DNA of 64,000 nucleotides from Acetobacter sp. (GTDB lineage: Bacteria; Pseudomonadota; Alphaproteobacteria; Acetobacterales; Acetobacteraceae), in the NCBI GenBank assembly GCA_012517935.1, contig JAAYUA010000119.1:1-64000 (forward strand), written 5' to 3'. Positions 1 to 8,015 of this stretch are shown here, piece after piece. Below the pieces are notes generated by a model. It searched no databases. It had not been told where the DNA came from and saw nothing but the letters and a program-made list of their open reading frames with translations. Each line of letters begins with the position of its first letter. Position 1 is the first letter of the stretch. The position numbers and the translations under genes were made by a program.

Positions 1-9
1 TCGAAAGAT

Positions 10-1098
10 GTGAGCGGGAATCCTTTCATTCAGGCCGACGATCTAATTCGTCAGGCAGTGAAACGTGGAGATATGCCGGGAGCTGTTCTGGCTGTCGGGC
101 ATGGCGGGAAGATCGTTCATCGTGATGTCTTCGGGGACAGGTCGCTGGTGCCCGAGCATGCACCGATGGAGTGGGACACGGTCTTCGACATGGCGTCTTT
201 GACAAAAGTCGTTGTAACCGCACTCGCCATCATGCAGCTCTGGGAGCAGAAATATTTTCTTTTGGATGATCCGGTTTCACGGTTCCTGCCTGATTTTGGT
301 GTGAACGGAAAAGAGAAAATCACGATCAGACAACTCCTGACGCATTATTCGGGTCTGCCTCCGGATGTTGAATTGTCTGATACATGGTCAGGCAAGGAGG
401 AAGGGGTAAGACGTGCCTTCTCTGCTGTCCCGGTCGAAAAAGTTGATACAAAATTTATCTATAGTGACATCAACTTCATTGTTCTTGGCCTTCTGATCGA
501 GCATTTTTCTAGATTGAGTCTTAAAGATTATGCTCAGAGGTATATTTTCAATCCTTTGAAAATGAATCAGTCAACATTCCTGCCGCTGTCAGGTGAGAAT
601 CCTGATGCCATAGTGATGTCCATTGCCCCTACACAACGTCTGGAAGACGGGACCCTTCTGAGGGGTGTTGTGCATGATCCGACTTCCCGTCGTATGGGAG
701 GTGTGACGGGACATGCCGGATTATTCTCCGATGCACACGACATGGCCTTATATGCGCAGGCACTTCTGGATCGCCGTGCGGGACGTCCATCGGATTTTCC
801 TCTGGCCCGGGAAACGGTTGTCATGATGACCACACCGCAATCTCCGGCGGGAGCGAAGGATGTGCGAGGTCTGGGTTGGGATATCGATTCACATTATTCC
901 ACCCCCAGAGGGGATGTGTTTCCGGTGGGCTCATTCGGACACACAGGCTTTACCGGAACGTCTGTCTGGATGGATCCTGCCAGTGATAGTTGGGTTGTCC
1001 TGTTGACCAACAGGGTTCATCCATCGGGTGGTGGAGGAAAACAGATCGTTCGTCTCCGACATGATGTGGCGACGATCGTGGCCCGTGCTCTGCTCTGA
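10..1098 (+). CDS. serine hydrolase, beta-lactamase/class C family
   Basis: This is a serine hydrolase of the class C beta-lactamase / DD-peptidase fold, 362 aa. The nucleophile motif SLTK lies at residues 63-66, YSD at 151-153 in the place of YxN, and HTG at 311-313 in the place of KTG. The GHAGLFS segment near 234 is typical of cytoplasmic or periplasmic esterase-like members. No clear signal peptide is visible from the GTG start used here. The frame stays open to the left edge of the window, so the true start could lie upstream. The substrate cannot be told; a true beta-lactamase is less likely than an esterase or peptidase. It converges on the next gene, with only 3 bases between the stop codons. 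Confidence 0.8.
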   Translation: MSGNPFIQADDLIRQAVKRGDMPGAVLAVGHGGKIVHRDVFGDRSLVPEHAPMEWDTVFDMASLTKVVVTALAIMQLWEQKYFLLDDPVSRFLPDFGVNGKEKITIRQLLTHYSGLPPDVELSDTWSGKEEGVRRAFSAVPVEKVDTKFIYSDINFIVLGLLIEHFSRLSLKDYAQRYIFNPLKMNQSTFLPLSGENPDAIVMSIAPTQRLEDGTLLRGVVHDPTSRRMGGVTGHAGLFSDAHDMALYAQALLDRRAGRPSDFPLARETVVMMTTPQSPAGAKDVRGLGWDIDSHYSTPRGDVFPVGSFGHTGFTGTSVWMDPASDSWVVLLTNRVHPSGGGGKQIVRLRHDVATIVARALL

Positions 1099-1101
1099 TC
1101 T

Positions 1102-1968
1102 TTAGGGACGCCCCTGATGCCTTCCTGCATGGCGATCTATGAAGGCAAGGGTCTGATAGAAAAGACGGCGCAGGAGGCCAGGAGCGGGAGAGACGCGTTG
1201 AGGACGGGTCTCCAGCCACTTCTGGATCTCTTCCGGGGAAAGTCCGCTTGCATGGCAGATATTTTTCCATGCCTGACGCATCGGCACGTTGAAGGGATTG
1301 CTTCGGAGCAGTTCAGCTTTGACAAAGGGAACATGACTGTCCGTGATCAGATGTTCCCACTGAAAATGCATCGGGTTTAAGGGAAACCATCGATCAATCA
1401 TGATATTGGGATGCCAGAGAGCTCTCAGTGTCAGTTTTTCCGCCTGAGCCGCCGCAGCGATTCCCAATTCACCGTGCCAGATGATTTCATCACGAGACAT
1501 GTTGGCGAAGGGGAGGGCAAATATGCGCTGGATTGCCGGACGATCAAACGCCTTTCGCTTGAACAGCAGAAACCACGATTGAAGATGAGGGCGATACAGG
1601 CGCGATCCGACCATTCCGCTGATATCGGCCTGTTTCTCTCTCAAGCGTCGGAGAAACGGTGCAAGGGGAGCAAACGGACCGACGATGCTATCGTTTGTCA
1701 GTAGAATCTCGGTGGCGTCACGCAGGTAAGCAGGGGTGTTCAAATCGCTCCATGCCCCAAAATCCAGGCCGGAGTTTTGACGCAGAACGGTTTCGATATC
1801 GTGTTCATTGCAGAACGCCAGTGTTTCATATGGCAAGCATATGGCACCAGAAAATGCCAGAACAATCCGGAATCCACATGATTTCAGTTCTGATAAATAA
1901 TGAGTTTGATGAGGGAAAAGAATCCCCTCAGGACTCCAGAGTGCGAACAGACAGACGGGCTGAGACAT
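1102..1968 (-). CDS. RgpF-like (rhamnan synthesis F) glycan protein
   Basis: The 288-aa product resembles the rhamnan synthesis protein F (RgpF) domain family, which is linked to polysaccharide assembly. Visible family landmarks are NSGLDFGAW at residues 65-73, TNDSIVGP at 91-98 and HLQSWFLLF at 128-136. There is no signal peptide or membrane segment, so it is probably cytosolic. The ATG at 1968 was chosen over an in-frame TTG three codons upstream; neither has a strong ribosome binding site. RgpF proteins are usually larger or fused to other glycosyltransferases, whereas this one is single-domain and not in an obvious polysaccharide operon. Its acceptor and sugar are unknown. Confidence 0.7.
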   Translation of the reverse strand: MSQPVCLFALWSPEGILFPHQTHYLSELKSCGFRIVLAFSGAICLPYETLAFCNEHDIETVLRQNSGLDFGAWSDLNTPAYLRDATEILLTNDSIVGPFAPLAPFLRRLREKQADISGMVGSRLYRPHLQSWFLLFKRKAFDRPAIQRIFALPFANMSRDEIIWHGELGIAAAAQAEKLTLRALWHPNIMIDRWFPLNPMHFQWEHLITDSHVPFVKAELLRSNPFNVPMRQAWKNICHASGLSPEEIQKWLETRPQRVSPAPGLLRRLFYQTLAFIDRHAGRHQGRP

Positions 1969-2202
1969 GGCATCCAACGGCTATTTTGGAACAAAACATG
2001 ATCTTAATGTAACTCGATGACGCAAAAACGGCCTGAGAAACTTTTTTGCTGATATAATCATGAAAATTATCTGTTCCGGGTCATTTTTTTCTGGTTTCCT
2101 AGCCGGTGTCGGGCTAGAAGCCGCCGACTTGAAGCATCATACAATGTTATGTGGGCATGGTTTCAAAGAAACTGTGTCATCCTTGAGGAGAGTTGTCGGT
2201 CC

Positions 2203-2472
2203 ATGAGCAAAGCTTTCATTGCTGCCGTTATTCAGGATTCCATCAAATGCACCGGTGTTGCCGCCAATCAGGCAGCCGCTGATCTTATGGATGCGATCAT
2301 CGAAGAATTGAAAAGAGATGGTGGTTTCACACTGCCTTCTTTTGGCACCTTTACCGTAAGGAAAACGAAAGCACGCAAGGCTCTGAACCCTCGTACGGGT
2401 GAGCCTGTCAAAGTGAAGGCAGGCAAGACGGTCCGCTTCAAGGCCAGCCCGAATCTGAAGAAAGCTGTCTGA
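2203..2472 (+). CDS. HU family DNA-binding protein
   Basis: An 89-aa HU/IHF-family nucleoid protein. The conserved core SFGTF is at residues 46-50 and the arm sequence NPRTGEPVKV at 62-71, the beta-arm that inserts in the DNA minor groove. The C-terminal segment is lysine rich. The ATG at 2203 follows a GAGGAG at 2185-2190; an in-frame extension upstream would give 18 non-conserved residues and is rejected. The sequence diverges from the usual HU N-terminus (MNK-ELI), here MSKAFIAAV, so it may be a second HU paralogue. A strong intrinsic terminator follows immediately, so it is a single-gene transcript. Confidence 0.9.
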   Translation: MSKAFIAAVIQDSIKCTGVAANQAAADLMDAIIEELKRDGGFTLPSFGTFTVRKTKARKALNPRTGEPVKVKAGKTVRFKASPNLKKAV

Positions 2473-2499
2473 TTTTCGTTATCGGGACGGTTTGGAAGG

Positions 2500-2531
2500 C
2501 GGGGCAGATTTATCATCTGCCCCGTTTTTTT
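2500..2531 (+). terminator. intrinsic terminator of the HU gene
   Basis: A perfect 10-bp stem, CGGGGCAGAT (2500-2509) with ATCTGCCCCG (2515-2524), has a 5-base loop and is followed by seven T (2525-2531). It begins 27 bases after the HU stop codon. Confidence 0.9.
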
Positions 2532-2581
2532 AATGATGAACCCTGTTCGGTGTGTTTCAGATATTAATATCTGAATAAGAA

Positions 2582-4108
2582 TTACAGGCTATATTCCCAG
2601 TTCGTTTCCATCCATGGGATGGGAAAAGAATCCGGTAGATTCTGCCATTCTTCAATTTTCGAGTTCTGACGCGTGGCGAGTGCAGCCATGACGGTATCAG
2701 CAATAAAACCCGTTGTGCCTTCCGGCTCTTCCGACAAGGGAAGATCGTTGAGAGTTTGCCATGCGATTCTGACGGCTGTTTCTGTCAATGATGAAGGCTT
2801 TTCAGAGAGGTTTGAGAATCTGACAACTTCCCATGGTCCGAGCCAGTCATTGAAGGCGCTGACTTCTCCTTGATCTATCTCTGTCAGGGAGAAAGGCTCA
2901 AAGGAAAGAGCTGCATAGTTCCGGGGGTTTCTTAATCCCAGTTCGCTTGTGTCCTCATTCTCGGTCAGATTATACGACAATACTGTCGAAACCCGGGGTT
3001 CTCCACGGCAGTAAAGTCCAGTGTCCATCTTTGAGGAAACGAGAAAAATTGTACCCGGGAAATCGTCAAGGATAAAACATTGTAGCGTTTTATGTTCAGG
3101 TGAACGCGCTGCGTCATAACTCTGGATCAGACGTCCCGTGGAGCGATCATGACGCAGGATGGCACCTGATGATGTCTGGATTTCGAAAAAACGCGCCGGA
3201 GGTAGCCGTTTTTCATTTCCAGCTTTAACCTTGCAGAGTTCCAGAACTTTCCGCGCGACAGCATTCTGGATTTTGAAGACATATCCAGCCATTCGATCAT
3301 AGCGTGAATCATGTGGGGGATCTGTTACATCATTGGTGTCATGATACTGGAAGAGGCCCATTCCCACACCAGCATCGCGGATATCGCTTCGGCGCTTCAC
3401 CTTGGCGACGTAATGTTCGGCGCTGCGGATAATATAGTGCCGGATCTTGGCGATTTTCCAATCAGGGCGTGTTTTTGTCCGCTCTGGATGTATGGAATCC
3501 CAGACCACATCTTTTCCGGAAGGCAGCACATAGCGACCGGCTACAGCGAATCTGTGAGGGTTGAGATATTCTGATCTTGTGTGAGCAGGTCTGAAGAAAG
3601 ATTTAACAATCTTGTTTTCGGTCAGTTTCTCGCGTGAATGTTTTGTAAAATGGTCAAGGACATTCGGAGATGAAGGGCGACCGATATGACCATTGCTGCC
3701 ATAGCAACACCAGTTGATGGCAACACCGTCTGCATCTGGGTAACGTGCCAGAAAGTCGTGAACATTCTCGCCTGACTGGATATCAAGATATTCGTCAGCA
3801 TCGATATAGAGCAGCCAGTCGAACTGCTCTCTATATTCGTCTAGAGCAGCCATATAGGTCAGTCTCTGCCGGACATTGAAGCGGAGGTGCTGAACTGACT
3901 GATGACAACGAACGTCCAGAACTTCGGAAGCCAGTTGCAACAATTGTGCCGTGCCATCAAGGGAGTCGTCATCGTAGACAATGACGGTGTCGATTCCGAT
4001 GGCGAAATTCCAGCCTAACCACCAGGAGATATCGGCAATTTCATTTCGCACGAACAGTATCGTGGCGATCTTACCGTAGTGGGATAAGGCGGGGTTACAA
4101 TTCAACAA
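2582..4108 (-). CDS. glycosyltransferase family 2-like (PF13704 type)
   Basis: The 508-aa protein begins with a GT-A fold domain of the kind grouped in Glyco_tranf_2_4 / GT92-like families. FVRNE is at residues 19-23, DDDSLDGT at 46-53, and the metal-binding DxD sits in YIDADEYL at 101-108. A histidine-rich stretch with RHYIIRS follows near residue 230. The C-terminal 200 residues are not recognised. The start is a TTG at 4108, chosen because GGAGG lies 6 bases upstream (complement of 4115-4119); no ATG is nearby. It lies 61 bases downstream of epmB on the same strand. It may modify a surface glycan, but the substrate is unknown. Confidence 0.75.
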   Translation of the reverse strand: MLNCNPALSHYGKIATILFVRNEIADISWWLGWNFAIGIDTVIVYDDDSLDGTAQLLQLASEVLDVRCHQSVQHLRFNVRQRLTYMAALDEYREQFDWLLYIDADEYLDIQSGENVHDFLARYPDADGVAINWCCYGSNGHIGRPSSPNVLDHFTKHSREKLTENKIVKSFFRPAHTRSEYLNPHRFAVAGRYVLPSGKDVVWDSIHPERTKTRPDWKIAKIRHYIIRSAEHYVAKVKRRSDIRDAGVGMGLFQYHDTNDVTDPPHDSRYDRMAGYVFKIQNAVARKVLELCKVKAGNEKRLPPARFFEIQTSSGAILRHDRSTGRLIQSYDAARSPEHKTLQCFILDDFPGTIFLVSSKMDTGLYCRGEPRVSTVLSYNLTENEDTSELGLRNPRNYAALSFEPFSLTEIDQGEVSAFNDWLGPWEVVRFSNLSEKPSSLTETAVRIAWQTLNDLPLSEEPEGTTGFIADTVMAALATRQNSKIEEWQNLPDSFPIPWMETNWEYSL

Positions 4109-4169
4109 ACAGAGCCTCCCGAGCGCATAGGGAAGGGGGTGATAAACGATAAATTAACGGTTGTGCACC

Positions 4170-5240
4170 CTATGAAGGCGTTATGCCGGTGATGCTGTGC
4201 GTTTGTCCTGAGGGATCTTTTACGGTTCCTGCAACACTATCCAGATATTCTGGAGAGAGAGGGATTTTTCCGTGCCCTCCGGGAATATCGAGAACATAGG
4301 TGGGCCATGCCAGCCCCGTGATTCGTCCGCGCAGGCTGCGGAGAAGATCCTGCCCTTCAGTGATGGGAACGGCAAAGCGCGATGTTCCGGGGGCAGGATC
4401 AAGTTGATGAAGATAGTAGGGTTTGATGAAGGTTTCGACCATTGTCCTGAAGAGATTTTCCAGTGCTTCGGTCGTATCGTTGACGCCGCGTAAAAGAACG
4501 CTTTGCCCGAGCAATGGAATGCCCCTTTTCCGAAGCGCGTTGATAGCCTTGCGCGCATCCGGGGAAAATTCACGGGCATGATTGGCGTGAATGGCCATCC
4601 AGAGTGGTTTCTCAGTTGTCAGAGCATCGAGCATGTCCGCTGTGATTTTCTCAGGTGCGGCGACGGGCACGCGTGTGTGGATGCGCAGCGTCGTGATATG
4701 AGGGATGCGTTCCAGTCGCGCGAGAAGGTCGCGGAGCCGGCGGGGTGAGAGCATGAGTGGATCACCACCGGTCAGGATGATTTCCCTGATTGCGGGATGT
4801 TGCTCCACCCATTCGATTGCGGCCGAGAGTTGGGCTTCGGTCAGTAGCCCTCCCTCTGGTCCGACATGTTCCCGTCGGAAGCAGAAACGGCAATAGAGCG
4901 GGCAAATCAGGATGGGTTTTAATAACGCCCGGTCGGGGTAGCGATGCACAATCCCGGGAATGGGAGAAAGGGCGTCGTCGCCAATCGGGTCCGTCAGTTC
5001 CGATTCGGAAGTGATGAGTTCTTCGGCGGCGGGAATGACTTGCAAGCCGATGGGATCATCTGGCGCTGATATGAGTTGCGCGAAAGCCGGAGGGATTGCT
5101 GTTGCGTAGCGTTCGGCAACAGTCGAGAGAACTGGTATGTCTGCTTCTGCAATCAGTCCCTCCGACGCGAGATCCTGCGGCGTGCGCAATGTTCTGCTCT
5201 GGGCGGATGGCGGTGCCGGAGAAATGTCGGAGGTCTGCAT
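4170..5240 (-). CDS. epmB: EF-P (R)-beta-lysylation enzyme, lysine 2,3-aminomutase family
   Basis: This 356-aa radical SAM enzyme matches the KamA/EpmB family. The 4Fe-4S motif CPLYCRFC has its cysteines at residues 113, 117 and 120, and the SAM-binding GGDPL follows near 158. EpmB converts L-lysine to (R)-beta-lysine, which EpmA attaches to elongation factor P. Its length fits EpmB (about 340 aa) better than catabolic lysine aminomutases (about 415 aa or more). The ATG at 5240 was chosen because upstream in-frame sequence is antisense to epmA. The divergent epmA gene 48 bases away strongly supports the EF-P role. No efp gene is present in the window. Confidence 0.9.
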   Translation of the reverse strand: MQTSDISPAPPSAQSRTLRTPQDLASEGLIAEADIPVLSTVAERYATAIPPAFAQLISAPDDPIGLQVIPAAEELITSESELTDPIGDDALSPIPGIVHRYPDRALLKPILICPLYCRFCFRREHVGPEGGLLTEAQLSAAIEWVEQHPAIREIILTGGDPLMLSPRRLRDLLARLERIPHITTLRIHTRVPVAAPEKITADMLDALTTEKPLWMAIHANHAREFSPDARKAINALRKRGIPLLGQSVLLRGVNDTTEALENLFRTMVETFIKPYYLHQLDPAPGTSRFAVPITEGQDLLRSLRGRITGLAWPTYVLDIPGGHGKIPLSPEYLDSVAGTVKDPSGQTHSITGITPS

Positions 5241-5288
5241 GTCGTGTGTATTACTGGCAGACCATAGTCTCTCGCAATCGGAGCCTGA

Positions 5289-6293
5289 ATGACTGAGCCT
5301 TTTTTTTTGGATCCGGAAGCTGTGCGCGAACGTTTGCCTTTCCTGAAACGGCGTAATCGCATTGCATATATGATCCGCGCCTTCTTCACGGAACGGGGCT
5401 ATATTGAAGTCGAGACACCGTATGCTGTCCCGGTGCCAGGCGAAGAAGTGCATCTGGATGTTTTCGCGACGAACAGAGTGGGACCGGATGGCGGCACAGA
5501 AGCGCTTTTCCTGCACACAAGCCCGGAATTTGCTATGAAACGGATCGTGAGTGCGATCCGGGAGCCAGTGTTTCAGATGGCGCGCGTCTGGCGTAACGGG
5601 GAGGGCAGTGCACTGCATGCCCATGAATTCACGATGCTGGAATGGTATCGTCCTGGAGCCGATCTGAACGCGCTGATGGATGAAACGGAAGAACTGGTCC
5701 GCCTTTGTCTTCCCCCTGTCGTGACACGTCAGGTTGGGCAGGACATTCGTATTGATATACCGTTCGAGAGAATAACCGTTGCTGAAGCTTTTCGGCGTTA
5801 TGTTGGTGCGGATGTTCTGGCGACAGAAGGTGATGCTCCGGCACTGGCGCGGGATGCGGGCTGTGAGCTTCGACCGAATGAAGAGTGGGAAGACCTGTTC
5901 TTCCGTCTGCTGCTTGAGCGGATTGAGCCGATCATCGGACGTGAACGCCCTGTTTTCCTCACGCACTGGCCGTCTTCCCAAGCCGCTCTGGCACGTCGTT
6001 GCAGAGAGGATTCCAGAACAGCGCTGCGGTTCGAGCTTTATATGGGCGGGATAGAGCTTGCGAATGCATTTGAAGAACTGACAGACGCGGAAGAGCAGCG
6101 GAGCCGATTTGTGCATGACCGTTCACGTCGTCGCACTTTATATCCTGAGCGTCCGGATTGGCCGACCGATGAACGTTTGCTGGCGGCGTTGCCTTCTCTG
6201 CCTGATTGTTCGGGAATTGCCCTTGGATTTGATCGGTTGGTGATGATCGCAACCGGAGCACCCCATATCCGCGACATTGTCTGGTTGGGATAA
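5289..6293 (+). CDS. epmA: EF-P lysine lysyltransferase (GenX/PoxA)
   Basis: A 334-aa paralogue of class II lysyl-tRNA synthetase that lacks the anticodon-binding domain, as EpmA does. Class II motifs are visible: FQMARVWRNGE near residue 96 and HAHEFTMLEWY near 110, with the C-terminal motif 3 in GIALGFDRLVM. It activates (R)-beta-lysine and transfers it to a conserved lysine of EF-P, which helps ribosomes through polyproline stretches. It is divergent from epmB, with a 48-base shared promoter region. The length agrees with the E. coli enzyme (325 aa). Confidence 0.93.
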   Translation: MTEPFFLDPEAVRERLPFLKRRNRIAYMIRAFFTERGYIEVETPYAVPVPGEEVHLDVFATNRVGPDGGTEALFLHTSPEFAMKRIVSAIREPVFQMARVWRNGEGSALHAHEFTMLEWYRPGADLNALMDETEELVRLCLPPVVTRQVGQDIRIDIPFERITVAEAFRRYVGADVLATEGDAPALARDAGCELRPNEEWEDLFFRLLLERIEPIIGRERPVFLTHWPSSQAALARRCREDSRTALRFELYMGGIELANAFEELTDAEEQRSRFVHDRSRRRTLYPERPDWPTDERLLAALPSLPDCSGIALGFDRLVMIATGAPHIRDIVWLG

Positions 6294-6370
6294 GGCGTGC
6301 AGAATAGGAATCGTTCCGACCTTATCCGGTGAGCAGGCGGAGAAATGTAGGTCGTGGTTCAGGAGGTGTC

Positions 6371-6805
6371 GTGAAATTACGTCTGATTGTTTTGGCCGGA
6401 GTTTCTCTGGTCACCGCCTGTGCAAGTGGACCCACCAAGGAAGAAAAGGTCAGACTTGACGCGCTGATTGGGCAAACACAGGTCGATGTCGTGCGTGCCT
6501 GGGGTGTGCCCAGCCGGACATATGAAGCAAATGGCCATCTTTTCATGGCTTATGTTGATAACGAGACGGGTTCGTCAGCAGGCAGCATGAGCTTGGGAAT
6601 GGGCGGTTGGGGCGGAAACGGTTGGGGAGCTCCGGGCTGGGGTGGAAACGGCTGGGGCTGGGGAGGCGGCGGCTGGGGTTGGGGCGGTAATGGCTGGGGC
6701 TATGGCGGGATGCCTGCGTCCTATTACAGCTCAAGTTGTCAGACGACGTTTGAACTGGTCAAGGGAACTGTCACAGGTTGGACTGTGCGTGGAAACGGCT
6801 GCTGA
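6371..6805 (+). CDS. lipoprotein with BamE/SmpA-like start and Gly/Trp-rich tail
   Basis: A 144-aa predicted lipoprotein. The GTG at 6371 is preferred because AGGAGG lies at 6361-6366; upstream in-frame residues lack a binding site. The lipobox is VTAC, with the acylated cysteine near residue 18. The segment after it (DALIGQTQVDVVRAWGVPS) resembles the BamE/SmpA-type small fold found in outer-membrane lipoproteins. Next comes a low-complexity Gly/Trp block with repeated GGNGWG and GWGG units, then a short C-terminus with two cysteines (SSSCQTTF, RGNGC) that could form a disulfide. Function unknown. It starts 78 bases after epmA and may be co-transcribed. Confidence 0.75.
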   Translation: MKLRLIVLAGVSLVTACASGPTKEEKVRLDALIGQTQVDVVRAWGVPSRTYEANGHLFMAYVDNETGSSAGSMSLGMGGWGGNGWGAPGWGGNGWGWGGGGWGWGGNGWGYGGMPASYYSSSCQTTFELVKGTVTGWTVRGNGC

Positions 6806-6886
6806 TCTGAGCGCACCCTCTCTCGTGAGTGGGTGCGAAAGCGAACAGTTCTGGTTACAGCAATTTTCTGTTGGAAGGCCGAGTCT

Positions 6887-7582
6887 ATGAAATGCCGTAT
6901 GGGATGGTCCGGGGGAGTTGCTCTGACTCTTTTCCTCGCGGGGTGCCAGAGTGAAGCACGCCAGGATTCCCTTCTTCAGAAAGACGGGGTGTGTTCCGTC
7001 ATGACGCCTTTGACATCCGGCGTGAACAGTTATCACCCGGTGGATGTCAAAGCACCTGATAGTATTGTGGCTTATTCCAACATGGATACGCCGGTTTATT
7101 GTGATCGCCCTCTTTCCGAGACGTTGCAGAGCACTCTTGAATTGGCAGATTATCGGGTCGCTCTTCAGGAAACAGGGCTGTTTCCTTTGCTGCAGAGAAA
7201 CGGGCCATTCACGGTTTTCGCCATTCCCAACGAATCTCTGGAAGCTCTCGACGCAGCATCCGGTGGCAGTCTGCGCTCGGCTTCTGATTTGCCGCGCCTG
7301 AAAAATCTTCTTGCCTATACTATTGTGCAAGGTGAGTGGTCGCCTTCCAGATTGGAGAAGGCCATCAGAAAATCGCCAACCCATCAAGTGGTTTTGTCCA
7401 CATTGGCGGGGAAAGGGTTGATCGTTCGAAATGACCTAGCGGATGGGCAGATGATTTTGCAGGGTGTAGACGGCTCTATAAATCGTCTTTGGGTTGCGGG
7501 TATCCCACAGTCCAATGGTGTTCTGTATTTCACACGCTCTGTATTGTCACCGGTGCAGGTTGTGGCTTCGTCCACGCATTGA
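6887..7582 (+). CDS. fasciclin (FAS1) domain lipoprotein
   Basis: A 231-aa lipoprotein with the lipobox LAGC near residue 20. The ATG at 6887 begins the signal peptide; a longer in-frame start at 6833 is unlikely. A FAS1 domain fills residues 80-230: the H1-like GPFTVFAIPNESLEAL, the middle LKNLLAYTIVQGEWSP, and a C-terminal H2-like section with NGVLYFTRSVLSP. FAS1 domains mediate adhesion or binding at the cell surface. About 50 residues between lipobox and domain contain four cysteines/hydrophobic patches and are not recognised. It follows the Gly/Trp lipoprotein by 81 bases and ends at a likely terminator. Confidence 0.8.
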   Translation: MKCRMGWSGGVALTLFLAGCQSEARQDSLLQKDGVCSVMTPLTSGVNSYHPVDVKAPDSIVAYSNMDTPVYCDRPLSETLQSTLELADYRVALQETGLFPLLQRNGPFTVFAIPNESLEALDAASGGSLRSASDLPRLKNLLAYTIVQGEWSPSRLEKAIRKSPTHQVVLSTLAGKGLIVRNDLADGQMILQGVDGSINRLWVAGIPQSNGVLYFTRSVLSPVQVVASSTH

Positions 7583-7604
7583 TCTTATAAAAAATGCTTA
7601 CAGG

Positions 7605-7632
7605 GAGAGGGTAAATTGTTCTCCTCTCTTTT
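7605..7632 (+). terminator. probable terminator after the fasciclin gene
   Basis: GAGAGG (7605-7610) pairs with CCTCTC (7623-7628) across a 12-base loop, followed by TTTT. The stem is only 6 bp. Confidence 0.5.
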
Positions 7633-7976
7633 CTGTGGTATCTGTGTAATATTTTTTCAAATGTATACTGTAGAGGCGTTGATGTAGATTAGTTGTTGCT
7701 CGCTGATCGATGATAGAACATACGATGTCATAATGGTATTTTAGTAATTCTTCATTCTCATATTATATATAGAAACATTGCAATATGGAGTAAATTTTCA
7801 ATCTGTATTTGATGTTCGTACTTTTTATTTGCAATTAAGGTATAATATACAAAATATTAATTGAGATTGCGCTCAATGGAGTTGATCAATTTTTTCAAAT
7901 TATACGATGACACAAAAAAGATATTTCGATCATCAAATGTCAATTTTCGGAAAATCGAGAAATCATTTGGAAGATA
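7633..7976. other. AT-rich spacer without a recognisable gene
   Basis: This 344-base stretch is clearly more AT-rich than its surroundings. It has no open frame with a plausible start and binding site. A small inverted repeat TTGAG-attgcg-CTCAA lies near 7860. It separates the + strand lipoprotein genes from the end of alaS. It could hold a small RNA or be decayed sequence, but nothing supports either. Confidence 0.5.
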
Positions 7977-8010
7977 GAAGTGTCGAGGCGATGAAATGCC
8001 CCGACACTTC
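7977..8010 (-). terminator. hairpin at the 3' end of alaS
   Basis: GAAGTGTCGAGGC (7977-7989) and GCCCCGACACTTC (7998-8010) form a 13-bp stem with one mismatch and an 8-base loop. It begins 5 bases after the alaS stop codon on the minus strand. No T-run follows, so termination efficiency is uncertain. Confidence 0.55.
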
Positions 8011-8015
8011 CGGAT

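Noticed and set aside
2099..2117. Short hairpin CTAGCC/GGCTAG before the HU gene
   Set aside because: Six base pairs, no T-run, and the neighbouring upstream gene runs in the other direction, so it is not a terminator; function not supported.
5241..6116. An in-frame extension of the epmB gene of 292 codons, antisense to epmA
   Set aside because: The extension has no homology, overlaps a clear gene on the other strand, and the family start at 5240 gives the normal length.
6600..6715. Repetitive GGCTGGGG-type DNA that could look like a repeat array
   Set aside because: It is in frame and encodes the Gly/Trp block of a lipoprotein; units vary and there are no spacers, so not CRISPR.
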